From: Emcibacter sp.
GTDB taxonomy: Bacteria; Pseudomonadota; Alphaproteobacteria; Sphingomonadales; Emcibacteraceae
DNA: 64,000 nucleotides
Direction of reading: 5' to 3'
Assembly: GCF_963675455.1 (NCBI RefSeq)
Contig: NZ_OY776217.1
Location: 1,722,001 to 1,786,000 of the forward strand
Below the pieces are notes generated by a model. The model was not told the DNA's origin. It saw only the letters and a program-made list of their open reading frames with translations, and did not search any database. The stretch's first letter is position 1. Each line of letters starts with the position of its first letter. A program made the position numbers and the translations under genes. Shown piece after piece: positions 41,223 to 49,691 of this stretch.

Positions 41223-42260
41223 ATGTTCGAAAAACTTCTGGGGATGTTCTCCTCTGACATGGCAATTGATCTGGGTACCGCCAATACCCTTGTGTATGTA
41301 AAAGGACGGGGAATCGTCCTCAATGAACCTTCCGTTGTGGCCCTGAAGAATGTAGGCGGTATCAAGCATGTACTTGCTGTTGGCGAAGAAGCCAAAATGA
41401 TGCTTGGCCGGACACCTGGTAATATCGAGGCTATCCGACCGCTTCGCGATGGTGTGATCGCAGACTTTGAAGTGGCTGAAGCCATGATCAAGGATTTTAT
41501 CCGCAAGGTGCATAACCGCAGTATGATGGCAAATCCGCAGATCGTGATCTGTGTACCGTCCGGATCCACGCCGGTTGAGCGCAAGGCGATCCGTGACAGC
41601 GCCCTTGAAGCCGGCGCGCGCCGGGTTTTCCTGATTGAGGAGCCCATGGCTGCCGCTATCGGTGCCGGCCTGCCGGTGACCGAACCCACGGGGTCAATGA
41701 TTGTCGATATTGGCGGCGGCACCAGCGAGGTGGCCGTTCTGTCACTGGGGGGAATAGTTTACGCCTCATCCGTCCGTGTGGGTGGTGACAAGATGGACGA
41801 GGCGATCATTGCCTACATCCGTCGTAACCACAACCTGCTGATCGGCGAAAGCAGTGCCGAACGCATCAAGAAGGAAATCGGTACCGCGGCCCCGCCTGAA
41901 GACGGCGTCGGTAAAACCATGGAAATCAAAGGCCGTGACCTGATGAACGGCGTGCCCAAGGAAATCGTTATTGACCAGCTTCAGATTTCAGAAGCTCTGG
42001 CCGAGCCGGTAGGCGCAATTGTTGAAGGTGTAAAGGTCGCCCTTGAACAAACCCCGCCGGAACTGGCGGCCGATATCGTCGACAAGGGCATCGTTCTGAC
42101 CGGTGGTGGCGCGTTGCTGCGTGATCTGGACAAGGTCCTGCGCAAGGCGACGGGCCTTCCGGTCTTTGTCGCAGATGAGCCGCTGACCTGTGTAGCGCTT
42201 GGAACCGGACGCTCGCTTGAAGATGAAATCCTCAAACACGTACTGAGCGACTCCTACTGA
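41223..42260 (+). CDS. mreB: Rod-shape actin homologue MreB
   Basis: A 345-residue bacterial actin that guides lateral wall synthesis. Phosphate-1 motif DLGTANTLVYVKGRGIVLNE, IRPLRDGVIADFEVAEAMI, phosphate-2 motif MIVDIGGGTSEVAVLSLGGI and adenosine motif GIVLTGGGALLRDLDK. First gene of mreB-mreC-mreD-mrdA-rodA, with all following genes tightly spaced or overlapping. Confidence 0.98.
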   Translation: MFEKLLGMFSSDMAIDLGTANTLVYVKGRGIVLNEPSVVALKNVGGIKHVLAVGEEAKMMLGRTPGNIEAIRPLRDGVIADFEVAEAMIKDFIRKVHNRSMMANPQIVICVPSGSTPVERKAIRDSALEAGARRVFLIEEPMAAAIGAGLPVTEPTGSMIVDIGGGTSEVAVLSLGGIVYASSVRVGGDKMDEAIIAYIRRNHNLLIGESSAERIKKEIGTAAPPEDGVGKTMEIKGRDLMNGVPKEIVIDQLQISEALAEPVGAIVEGVKVALEQTPPELAADIVDKGIVLTGGGALLRDLDKVLRKATGLPVFVADEPLTCVALGTGRSLEDEILKHVLSDSY

Positions 42261-42300
42261 GGAGTCCTGAAAACGATCAGGTGAGGCAAGGGACTGTAAT

Positions 42301-43161
42301 ATGAAGGGGTTTGGACAGAGATTCTCGGCCAGCTTCTTTATCCTGTTGTCCTTTGCCCTGCTTGTTTTTGGCCGCAACGATAATCAGGCGGTTGAAACCA
42401 GCCGGGCGGCTGTATTTGACGGCTTCGCCACTATTCTGGATGTCCTGTCCAAACCGCTGGAAACGGCGGATGATATTGTCACCTGGACACAGAAACTCGC
42501 CCTTGTCTATTCCGAAAACGAACGGTTGCGTGCGGAAAACAGCATTCTGCGCCAGGAGCAGGTTGTGGCGTCCCAGCTTGTCATTGACAATCAGCGCCTG
42601 TCCAGCCTCCTGAAGATCCGGCAAGGCAAAGTCAATACGGTTGCCGCCTCGCGGGTTGTGTCCGACAGCGGCAGTCCCTTTTTCAAAAGTGTGCTCATTA
42701 ACAGCGGATATGATGACGGTATTCAAAAGGGTATGGCGGTTGTCAACGAAGAGGGAATTATTGGTCGTACCATCAATGTGGGTGCCGGGTCTGCAAGGGT
42801 TCTACTGATCACTGACCTGAACAGCAGGGTGCCGGTGAAAATAGCCTCAAACGGCATTAATGTCATTCTCGAGGGCGACAACAGTGGCACTCCTCTGCTT
42901 AATTTCCTGCCGTTGGGAGCCGAGGTCAAGGTGGGCGATATTGTCCTGACCAGCGGATTTGCCAAGGTGTTCCCGCCGGACCTTCCGGTTGGCCGGGTCA
43001 TAGAGGTCAATGAAGGAAACGGCATTCGGGTCCGGCTTGCGACCAATCTGTACCGTCTCAATTATGTCAGTGTGCTGGCCTACGATATTGCCGCCAGTCC
43101 CGACGTTGTGAAAAGTGACCGGGAGGTCACAAAAGACGGCGCGCCGGAAGGAAAGCGATAA
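42301..43161 (+). CDS. mreC: Rod-shape determining protein MreC
   Basis: A 286-residue bitopic protein with one N-terminal membrane helix (ASFFILLSFALLVFG). A periplasmic coiled coil (LALVYSENERLRAENSILRQ) is followed by the MreC beta-barrel domain (LINSGYDDGIQKGMAVVNEE, GIIGRTINVG, VGDIVLTSGFAKVFPPDLPV). MreC links MreB to PBP2 and activates it. Its last bases overlap the mreD start (ATAATGG). Confidence 0.95.
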   Translation: MKGFGQRFSASFFILLSFALLVFGRNDNQAVETSRAAVFDGFATILDVLSKPLETADDIVTWTQKLALVYSENERLRAENSILRQEQVVASQLVIDNQRLSSLLKIRQGKVNTVAASRVVSDSGSPFFKSVLINSGYDDGIQKGMAVVNEEGIIGRTINVGAGSARVLLITDLNSRVPVKIASNGINVILEGDNSGTPLLNFLPLGAEVKVGDIVLTSGFAKVFPPDLPVGRVIEVNEGNGIRVRLATNLYRLNYVSVLAYDIAASPDVVKSDREVTKDGAPEGKR

Positions 43162-43676
43162 TGGCATTACTTGAAAAGAAAAATGAAATAGGTTTTCGCG
43201 GATTGCTGCCGTTTCTGACCAGCCTGCTGCTGGCGGTGATTATGGTGCTGCCCTACAAGATCCCCTATTTTGGCAATCTGATGCCTTATCTGACGCTGAT
43301 CGCCGTCTATTACTGGGCAGTGGTGCGTCCGGAGCTCCTGCCCGTCAGTGTAGTCTTTATGATCGGCCTTATTCAGGATATACTGGGCGGCGGGCCATTG
43401 GGTATGATGGCGCTGTTGCTGCTGCTGGTCCGGCAGTTTGTCCTGATTCAGGGACGCAATTTCCTTGAACGGGACTTTCTGTTTAACTGGTTGATTTTCG
43501 TTATTATTTCTCTGGTATTCGGGTTTAGCAGCTGGGCGGTGGCATCTATCTATTACAAAACCATATTGAATTACTGGCACGCCATTGGCCAGAGCCTGCT
43601 GACCATAGCTCTGTTCCCGGTAGTTACCTGGGGACTCGGAAACATCAGAAAACGACTGAAAGCAGAAAAAAGGTAG
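43161..43676 (+). CDS. mreD: Rod-shape determining protein MreD
   Basis: A 171-residue integral membrane protein with about five helices (LLPFLTSLLLAVIMVLPYKI, LTLIAVYYWAVVRPELLPVS, MMALLLLLVRQFVLI, FNWLIFVIISLVFGFSSW, LLTIALFPVVTWGL). The motif IGLIQDILGGGPLGMMAL is the most conserved MreD segment. It overlaps the mreC stop and precedes PBP2 by four bases. Confidence 0.92.
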   Translation: MALLEKKNEIGFRGLLPFLTSLLLAVIMVLPYKIPYFGNLMPYLTLIAVYYWAVVRPELLPVSVVFMIGLIQDILGGGPLGMMALLLLLVRQFVLIQGRNFLERDFLFNWLIFVIISLVFGFSSWAVASIYYKTILNYWHAIGQSLLTIALFPVVTWGLGNIRKRLKAEKR

Positions 43677-43680
43677 TGAA

Positions 43681-45534
43681 TTGTCCCAGTCCGACGATCT
43701 GAAGTACAAAATCTATACCCGCCGGGCAAGCATGATTGCCGGCGGGATGATGGTGCTGTCTTCGGCGCTGATCGGGCGGATGTATTACCTGCAGGTGGTG
43801 GGGCGCAGCCAGTATGAGCTTCTGGCGGACGAAAACCGGATCAGTCTGCGCCTGTTGTCGCCGGAGCGGGGAAAAATCCTGGATCGTTACGGCAATATTC
43901 TGGCAGGAAACCGGGTCGATTACCGGGTCAACCTGATTCCTGAACAGTCCGAGAGTGTGGAGGATACCCTGAATTCCCTGTCAGATCTGGTGCCTCTGTC
44001 AGAACGGGAGCAGAAACGTATCCTCAAGGCCATCAAGCGGCAGAGGTCTTTCCTGCCGGTGGCTGTAGCACAGAATCTGGACTGGGAGACTTTTGCCCAT
44101 GTCAATGTGAATATCCCGGACCTGCCGGGCATCCAGCCGGATGTGGGAACAACCCGCTATTACCCACAGAAGGGATATCTTGCCCATCTGGTGGGATATG
44201 TGGGATCAGTCAGTGAACAGGACCTGGGGAGGTCTGACGACCCGCTCCTGGAACTGCCAGCGTTCAAGATCGGCAAGAACGGCATGGAGCGGGAACTGGA
44301 ACAACGTCTGCGCGGCGAGGCCGGCAACACTCGGGTTGAAGTTAACGCCCTGGGCCGTGTGATCCGGGAACTCTCCCGCCAGGACAGCAAAGCCGGTGAA
44401 GACGTACGTCTGACCATTGATCTGGATCTGCAGAAATATGCTGCGGAAAGGGTTCGCGACCAGAGTGCGGCGATTGTGGTCATGGACGTTCACAATGGGG
44501 ACGTTCTTGCCATTGCCTCGACACCGGCCTTTGACCCCAATGATTTTAATCTGGGCATCAGTCAGAAGAAGTGGGACGAATTGCGCAATGATATCCGCAA
44601 GCCCATGACCAACAAGACGGTTTCGGGGCAATATCCACCTGGTTCCACCTTCAAGATGATTGTCGCGCTTGCCGCCCTGGAAGCGGGTGTGATTGATGAG
44701 ACAGAGGAAGTCTTCTGCAACGGTAAATATCATCTCGGCAACCATACTTTCCATTGCTGGAAGAAATACGGCCACGGCAAGGTAGATCTGAAACATGCCA
44801 TAGCCGGCTCCTGTGATGTCTATTTTTATGAAGTGGCGGGCCGGGTCGGGATTGACAAGATCCAGGAAGTCGCCCAGAGGTTTGGCCTTGGCAAAAGCTT
44901 TAATATAGGCATTCCCGGTGAAGTTGACGGCCTGATTCCCGGAAAGGGCTGGAAGCTGGCGACACAGGGCGTGAGCTGGCAGGGCGGGGACACGGCTAAT
45001 GCAGGTATCGGCCAGGGTTATGTTCTGGCCACGCCGTTGCAACTGGCTGTCATGACATCCCGTCTGGTTAATGGCGGCTACGCTGTTGAACCCCGGATCA
45101 TCCTGCCGTCCGGCGAGGATACGCCGGTGCCGCTGGAAAAAATTGCGGTCTCCGAGGAACATCTTAAGCTTGTGCAGGACGGTATGTCCGCGGTGGTCAA
45201 TGATGTCAAAGGCACGGCCCACTATTATATCCCCCACACCAAGAGTTATTCCATGGGCGGAAAAACCGGCACCAGCCAGGTGCGTCGGATCAGCAAGGCG
45301 GAACGGGACACCGGGATCCGGAAATATGGTGAAAAACCCTGGATCGAGCGGGAACACGCCTTGTTTGTCGGCTATGGTCCGGTAGAAGCGCCCCGCTATG
45401 CGGTGTCTGTTCTTGTGGAACACGGCGGTGGCGGAGCTTCCTCTGCTGCACCCATCGCCGCAGATGTGATGCGATATATCCAGGAAAAGGACCGGAAAAA
45501 ACCTGACCTGAATAAAGGGGAGAGACAGGCCTGA
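43681..45534 (+). CDS. mrdA: Penicillin-binding protein 2 (elongasome transpeptidase)
   Basis: A 617-residue class B PBP. N-terminal membrane helix (MIAGGMMVLSSALIGRMYYL), pedestal RISLRLLSPERGKILDRYGN, and transpeptidase motifs SxxK in PPGSTFKMIVAL, SCD in IAGSCDVYFYEVAGR and KTG in GGKTGTSQVRR. PBP2 crosslinks peptidoglycan in the lateral wall with RodA, whose gene begins on its stop codon. The TTG at 43681 is the likely start. Confidence 0.96.
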   Translation: MSQSDDLKYKIYTRRASMIAGGMMVLSSALIGRMYYLQVVGRSQYELLADENRISLRLLSPERGKILDRYGNILAGNRVDYRVNLIPEQSESVEDTLNSLSDLVPLSEREQKRILKAIKRQRSFLPVAVAQNLDWETFAHVNVNIPDLPGIQPDVGTTRYYPQKGYLAHLVGYVGSVSEQDLGRSDDPLLELPAFKIGKNGMERELEQRLRGEAGNTRVEVNALGRVIRELSRQDSKAGEDVRLTIDLDLQKYAAERVRDQSAAIVVMDVHNGDVLAIASTPAFDPNDFNLGISQKKWDELRNDIRKPMTNKTVSGQYPPGSTFKMIVALAALEAGVIDETEEVFCNGKYHLGNHTFHCWKKYGHGKVDLKHAIAGSCDVYFYEVAGRVGIDKIQEVAQRFGLGKSFNIGIPGEVDGLIPGKGWKLATQGVSWQGGDTANAGIGQGYVLATPLQLAVMTSRLVNGGYAVEPRIILPSGEDTPVPLEKIAVSEEHLKLVQDGMSAVVNDVKGTAHYYIPHTKSYSMGGKTGTSQVRRISKAERDTGIRKYGEKPWIEREHALFVGYGPVEAPRYAVSVLVEHGGGGASSAAPIAADVMRYIQEKDRKKPDLNKGERQA

Positions 45535-46682
45535 TGCACGCACTCGCCCGAAACCAGCGTCGCGACAGAAAAAACATTTTTCAGAAGATTTCTGAAATTA
45601 ACTGGTTGATTGTGCTGGTGGTTGTGACCATTGCCTGCACCGGATTTGCACTTCTTTATTCGGTGGCCGGCGGCAATATAGAGCCGTGGGCGAAGAGCCA
45701 GATGATCCGTTTTCTTATTGGTATGGTCTGCATGCTGGTGATTGCCCTGATTGATCTCAGGGTGTGGATGTTTCTCGCCTATCCGCTTTATTTCCTGTCC
45801 CTTTTGCTCCTGCTGGCGGTGGATATCATGGGCCACACGGGCATGGGGGCCCAGCGCTGGCTCAATATCGGATTTATGAATTTGCAGCCTTCCGAGTTTA
45901 TGAAAATTGCGCTGGTCATGGCCCTGGCCAGATATTTCCATTGTCTCCCTAACGAGGACCAGACCTCTTATAAAAGTCTGTTGATGCCGGTGGTGCTGAT
46001 CATTATGCCGGCCATATTTGTTCTCAGGCAGCCGGATCTCGGCACCACCCTGCTGATCGCGTTTGGCGGTATTGCCATATTGTTTGCGGCCGGGGTCAGG
46101 ATGTGGATATTTGTGGCGGGGCTGATTGCAACCATTCCTGCCGCCATTGGCGCCTGGAACTTCCTCAAGCCCTATCAGAAGGACAGGGTATTGACCTTCC
46201 TGGATCCGGAACGGGATCCGCTTGGCGCGGGTTACCATATTATCCAGTCCAAAATCGCCTTTGGATCAGGCGGCTTGTATGGCAAGGGATTTGTCCAGGG
46301 CACCCAGAGCCAGTTAAATTTTCTGCCGGAAAAACAGACTGATTTTATCTTTACCGTCCTGTCCGAGGAGTTTGGCTTGATGGGGGGACTCGGGTTGTTG
46401 TTCCTCTATCTGACGTTGCTGGCCTATGCCATTCTTGTCAGTATGAGTGTCAGGAGCCAGTTCGGCCGATTGCTGGCTCTTGGTATGTCGGTGACCTTCT
46501 TCCTTTATGTCTTTATCAATATTGCCATGGTCATGGGGCTTTTGCCGGTGGTGGGGGTGCCGTTGCCACTCGTTTCCTATGGCGGTTCAGCCATGCTAAC
46601 CCTCTTGATCGGTATAGGTTTTGTCCTTTGTGTTGCCATCCACAGGGATACCATGATTTCTCGCGGAGGTGCATTCGCCTGA
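45534..46682 (+). CDS. rodA: RodA, SEDS glycan polymerase of the elongasome
   Basis: A 382-residue SEDS-family glycosyltransferase with about ten membrane helices. Signature segments: GMGAQRWLNIGFMNLQPSEF, VLRQPDLGTTLLIAFGG, LTFLDPERDPLGAGYHIIQS, KIAFGSGGLYGKGFVQGTQS with FLPEKQTDFIFTVLSEEFG, and MVMGLLPVVGVPLPLVSYGG. The gene overlaps the mrdA stop, closing the elongasome operon. Confidence 0.97.
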   Translation: MHALARNQRRDRKNIFQKISEINWLIVLVVVTIACTGFALLYSVAGGNIEPWAKSQMIRFLIGMVCMLVIALIDLRVWMFLAYPLYFLSLLLLLAVDIMGHTGMGAQRWLNIGFMNLQPSEFMKIALVMALARYFHCLPNEDQTSYKSLLMPVVLIIMPAIFVLRQPDLGTTLLIAFGGIAILFAAGVRMWIFVAGLIATIPAAIGAWNFLKPYQKDRVLTFLDPERDPLGAGYHIIQSKIAFGSGGLYGKGFVQGTQSQLNFLPEKQTDFIFTVLSEEFGLMGGLGLLFLYLTLLAYAILVSMSVRSQFGRLLALGMSVTFFLYVFINIAMVMGLLPVVGVPLPLVSYGGSAMLTLLIGIGFVLCVAIHRDTMISRGGAFA

Positions 46683-46743
46683 CATTTTCAACCCCGGATA
46701 GTTCTCTAGTCTCAATGCATTAGTATGCTTTTAGCATTGCTTG

Positions 46744-46759
46744 TTAACCATTTATTAAC
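46744..46759 (+). promoter_or_regulatory. CtrA-like box TTAA-N7-TTAAC upstream of a small membrane protein
   Basis: TTAA-CCATTTA-TTAAC is a perfect match to the CtrA consensus (TTAACCAT half-site). It lies 83 bases before the ATG of a 49-residue membrane peptide, downstream of rodA. Confidence 0.65.
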
Positions 46760-46841
46760 TATTATGTGACCGCTTTCGGCGGGTAAGTTACGGGCAGAAT
46801 AACAGACTCCGGAAGTTAACTGTTTTTACCGGGGAATTACC

Positions 46842-46991
46842 ATGACTGCTAATCAATTGGAAATAAGAGAAAACGGCTTTGGAGGCTCCTCCAAATTCCG
46901 TATCAAGCGGGCACATATATTTAAGGAATTCGGCAAAGCATTCTTTTTGGGGGCAGCCCTTTGCCTTTTGATGATTTTGCTATCCTTATAG
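46842..46991 (+). CDS. Small single-pass membrane protein (49 aa)
   Basis: A 49-residue frame with a GGGG ribosome site nine bases before the ATG. A polar N-terminus (MTANQLEIRENGFGGSSKFR) and a basic amphipathic stretch IKRAHIFKEFGKA are followed by one hydrophobic helix FFLGAALCLLMILLSL at the extreme C-terminus, a tail-anchor-like layout. Its stop overlaps the last codons of the convergent tag gene. It lies alone behind a full CtrA box, which supports a real, cell-cycle-linked gene. I recognise no family; it is not an Flp pilin. Confidence 0.55.
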   Translation: MTANQLEIRENGFGGSSKFRIKRAHIFKEFGKAFFLGAALCLLMILLSL

Positions 46992-47585
46992 ATCAGGCCT
47001 GTCATCTGAAATCCGCATAACCTCCTGATGTCTGAAACAGGTGGTTATGTGGTCGTTGACCATACCGACCGCCTGCATGAAGGCATAACAAATTGTCGGT
47101 CCGCAGAAACCAAATCCCATTTTCTTCAGTGCTTTGCTCATCTTCTCGGATTCGGGGGTGAGAGCCGGAATCTGGGCATTTTCTGTCCAGGCGTTTTGCA
47201 GCGGCCTGCCATCTGTGAAACCCCACAACAGGTCGCTGAAGGCGCCTTTTCTGTTTGCCTCGATATCCAGATAGAGACGGGCGTTCCTGATGGTCGACAG
47301 GACTTTCTGCCGGTTACGGATAATGCCGGGATCATTCATCAGCCGGTTAATGTCTTCATCACCATAGGCCGCGATTTTTTCGGGATCGAAACCGTCAAAA
47401 GCCTGCAGGAAACTTTCCCTTCTGCGCAGGATCGTAATCCAGCTCAGGCCGGCCTGGAAACCATCCAGGATCAGCTTCTCAAAAAGGGCGCGGGAATCAT
47501 AAACAGGAACACCCCATTCCTCGTCATGGTAGGCGCAATAAAGCGGGTCTTCCCCCGGCCAGTGGCATCTATGCAGATCAGACAT
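46986..47585 (-). CDS. tag: DNA-3-methyladenine glycosylase I
   Basis: A 199-residue HhH-superfamily glycosylase excising 3-methyladenine. MSDLHRCHWPGEDPLYCAYH, DEEWGVPVYDSRALFEKLIL, DGFQAGLSWITILRRRESF, IIRNRQKVLSTIRNA, and MGFGFCGPTICYAFMQAVGM are typical, and NDHITTCFRH provides the C-terminal Zn-binding His/Cys. It overlaps ygfZ by eight bases and is the last gene of wecB-ygfZ-tag. Confidence 0.95.
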   Translation of the reverse strand: MSDLHRCHWPGEDPLYCAYHDEEWGVPVYDSRALFEKLILDGFQAGLSWITILRRRESFLQAFDGFDPEKIAAYGDEDINRLMNDPGIIRNRQKVLSTIRNARLYLDIEANRKGAFSDLLWGFTDGRPLQNAWTENAQIPALTPESEKMSKALKKMGFGFCGPTICYAFMQAVGMVNDHITTCFRHQEVMRISDDRPDL

Positions 47586-48408
47586 GTTCTTCCACCTTCA
47601 TCCAGTCCGGCTTCCAGGGGATTACTTTTGAGGTGCCGCAGGAATAGGAGCGTCCAAATTCAATATTTTCAAGTTTCACGTAGGCGATGGCCATGCCGTC
47701 ACGTCCTGATCTCAACTGGCCGATTTCCCTGTCATTGTCATCGGTAATGGGGCTGTCAGGTGCCGGCAGTGATCCCTCGATTTTTACCGGAACGAACCGG
47801 CGGCGGATCTTGCCGCGGTGTTTGGTCCGGGCGGTGATTTCCTGTCCCACGTAACAGCCCTTGTTAAAGTCGACACCGTTCAGTTCTTCCATGTTACCTT
47901 CCAGGGCCAGGGATTTATCGACGATAAAGTCGTCCACCCCTTCCGCAATCCCGAGGCCAAGGCGTTGGTGGTCATATTCCTCCTTGCCGGGCGAGACACA
48001 TCCTTCCGGCAGTTCGCCGGTAATGGCCCGGTACCCCAGTTCGGGCAGGCGCGGGTCCTGATGACAGCTGAGAGCGTCTTCAAGCGGACGACTTGAGGAA
48101 ATAACCATGAGACGGTCCGCATCGTCTGTAATTTCCACGTCCGAGCGCAGCCGGTACATCATCAGTTTCCGGTAAAGTTCCGTGGCACGATTTTTCTCGC
48201 AGTCAAGATAAAGAGTGTCGCCTGCAGTATAGAGAAAGAAATCAAACAGATATTTTCCCTGCGGTGTCAGCAAGGCCGCATAGAGGGCGCCGCCGTTGCG
48301 GATTCTGGCGATATCGTTGGTGATCAGTCCCTGCAGGAAGTTCAGCCTGTCCGGCCCGGTGAGGCTGAAAATCTGCCTGTTTTCAAGATGGTAAATTTGG
48401 TCGCTCAT
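47578..48408 (-). CDS. ygfZ: YgfZ/GcvT-domain protein (Fe-S cluster maintenance)
   Basis: A 276-residue folate-binding protein. The invariant YgfZ motif appears as NKGCYVGQEITARTKHRGKI, after an N-terminal GcvT-like half beginning LTGPDRLNFLQGLITND. YgfZ helps repair or assemble Fe-S clusters in a tetrahydrofolate-dependent way. It overlaps wecB by 26 bases and tag by eight, showing tight coupling of otherwise unrelated functions. Confidence 0.92.
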   Translation of the reverse strand: MSDQIYHLENRQIFSLTGPDRLNFLQGLITNDIARIRNGGALYAALLTPQGKYLFDFFLYTAGDTLYLDCEKNRATELYRKLMMYRLRSDVEITDDADRLMVISSSRPLEDALSCHQDPRLPELGYRAITGELPEGCVSPGKEEYDHQRLGLGIAEGVDDFIVDKSLALEGNMEELNGVDFNKGCYVGQEITARTKHRGKIRRRFVPVKIEGSLPAPDSPITDDNDREIGQLRSGRDGMAIAYVKLENIEFGRSYSCGTSKVIPWKPDWMKVEEHV

Positions 48409-49528
48409 TTCCGGAGTATTGCCCTGTTATAATCATGTCCAGAATATCGCAGATGTTCCGGCTTGCCTGACCGTCACCAAAAGGATTTGGCGATCTGCTC
48501 ATCCTTTTATAATGGTCCTGGTCGTGGATTAACAAGGCAAGTTCGGAAAATATTTTTTCCGGGTCGTGCCCGGCCAGCCTCAGGCAGCCGTTTCTGACCC
48601 CTTCCTGGCGTTCGGTTTTTTCCCTGAACACAATAACCGGCACATTCAGGGCCGGGGCCTCTTCCTGTATTCCGCCGGAATCCGACAGAATGGCATATGC
48701 ATTTTTCATCAGGGGGACAAAGTCCCGATAGTCGAGTGGCGTCAGCAGGAAAATATTATCCGCGCCGGTCAGATAGTGATGAAGCAGTCGCCGGACGGCC
48801 GGACTGGGATGAACGGTAACGCGAAAATCAAAACCGGGGTTCTCCCCGGCGAACCGTCTCAGGGCCTCCACGATGGTCACAAGGGTTTCACCCTGGACTT
48901 CGCGCCGGTGCAGGGTGATCAGAAAATAGGGACGAGTGAGGGATTTTGTTTCGAGCGGTATCCGTGATTTTTTCGGCACCTGCAGTACCGCGTCAATCGA
49001 GGTGCTGCCGCAGACATAGATGTGATCTTCGGGAATATCTTCCTCTATCAGGCTGGCCCGATTGTTTTTTGTCGGGCAGAAATGCCAGCGGCCGACCCGG
49101 CTGATCAACTGCCGGTAAAGTTCTTCGGGAAAGGGCGAAAGGATGTCCCGGGTGCGCAGGCCGGCTTCTATGTGGGCAACCGGTATTTTCTGTTGCCGTG
49201 CCGTCATGGCGGCCGTCAGCGCACTTGCCGTATCTCCCTGAACCAGCATCAGGCGCGGTTTCAGAACCTGCAAAAGCGCCGTCAGTTGTTGAAACACACC
49301 CTTGATCAGGCCGAGCTGGCTGTGATCAAACTGGTCCCTTTTGAAGATATGATCGGGACAGATATTCAGTGACCGGGGCAAATCCCGGACCAGGCTTTCA
49401 TGTTGCCCGGTCAGGCACAGGGAAGGTGCGAGATGAGGTCTTTTGTTAAGTTCGTGATAGAGGGGGGCGAGCTTGATCAGCTCCGGCCTGGTTCCCGCGC
49501 ATATCAGTATATGATGTTGTTCCTGCAT
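48383..49528 (-). CDS. wecB: Non-hydrolysing UDP-N-acetylglucosamine 2-epimerase
   Basis: A 381-residue GT-B fold epimerase giving UDP-ManNAc for surface polysaccharide. CAGTRPELIKLAPLYHELNK, LVQGDTASALTAAMTARQQK, IPVAHIEAGLRTRDILSPFP, EELYRQLISRV and LSDSGGIQEEAPALNVPVIV are diagnostic. It starts the operon wecB-ygfZ-tag. No other polysaccharide genes follow directly; the VanZ and beta-helix genes nearby may be envelope related. Confidence 0.9.
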   Translation of the reverse strand: MQEQHHILICAGTRPELIKLAPLYHELNKRPHLAPSLCLTGQHESLVRDLPRSLNICPDHIFKRDQFDHSQLGLIKGVFQQLTALLQVLKPRLMLVQGDTASALTAAMTARQQKIPVAHIEAGLRTRDILSPFPEELYRQLISRVGRWHFCPTKNNRASLIEEDIPEDHIYVCGSTSIDAVLQVPKKSRIPLETKSLTRPYFLITLHRREVQGETLVTIVEALRRFAGENPGFDFRVTVHPSPAVRRLLHHYLTGADNIFLLTPLDYRDFVPLMKNAYAILSDSGGIQEEAPALNVPVIVFREKTERQEGVRNGCLRLAGHDPEKIFSELALLIHDQDHYKRMSRSPNPFGDGQASRNICDILDMIITGQYSGNERPNLPS

Positions 49529-49691
49529 CGTCCGCTCAGATAAAAGTTGATTAAATTCCGGCGGGGTTTTTTAGAAAATCTTTTCGTTTTCCCCCAATAA
49601 TATTATTCACTTAGATACTGAAACTCGACAGGATTTGTGCCACACTTGGCGCAAGATGACCCAGTATAACCGAGCTGAAAGGATTTTTCCA

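Noticed and set aside
46842..46991. Flp/Fap pilin identity of the 49-residue peptide
   Set aside because: The helix is at the C-terminus and no prepilin peptidase motif (GAxAIEY) is present.
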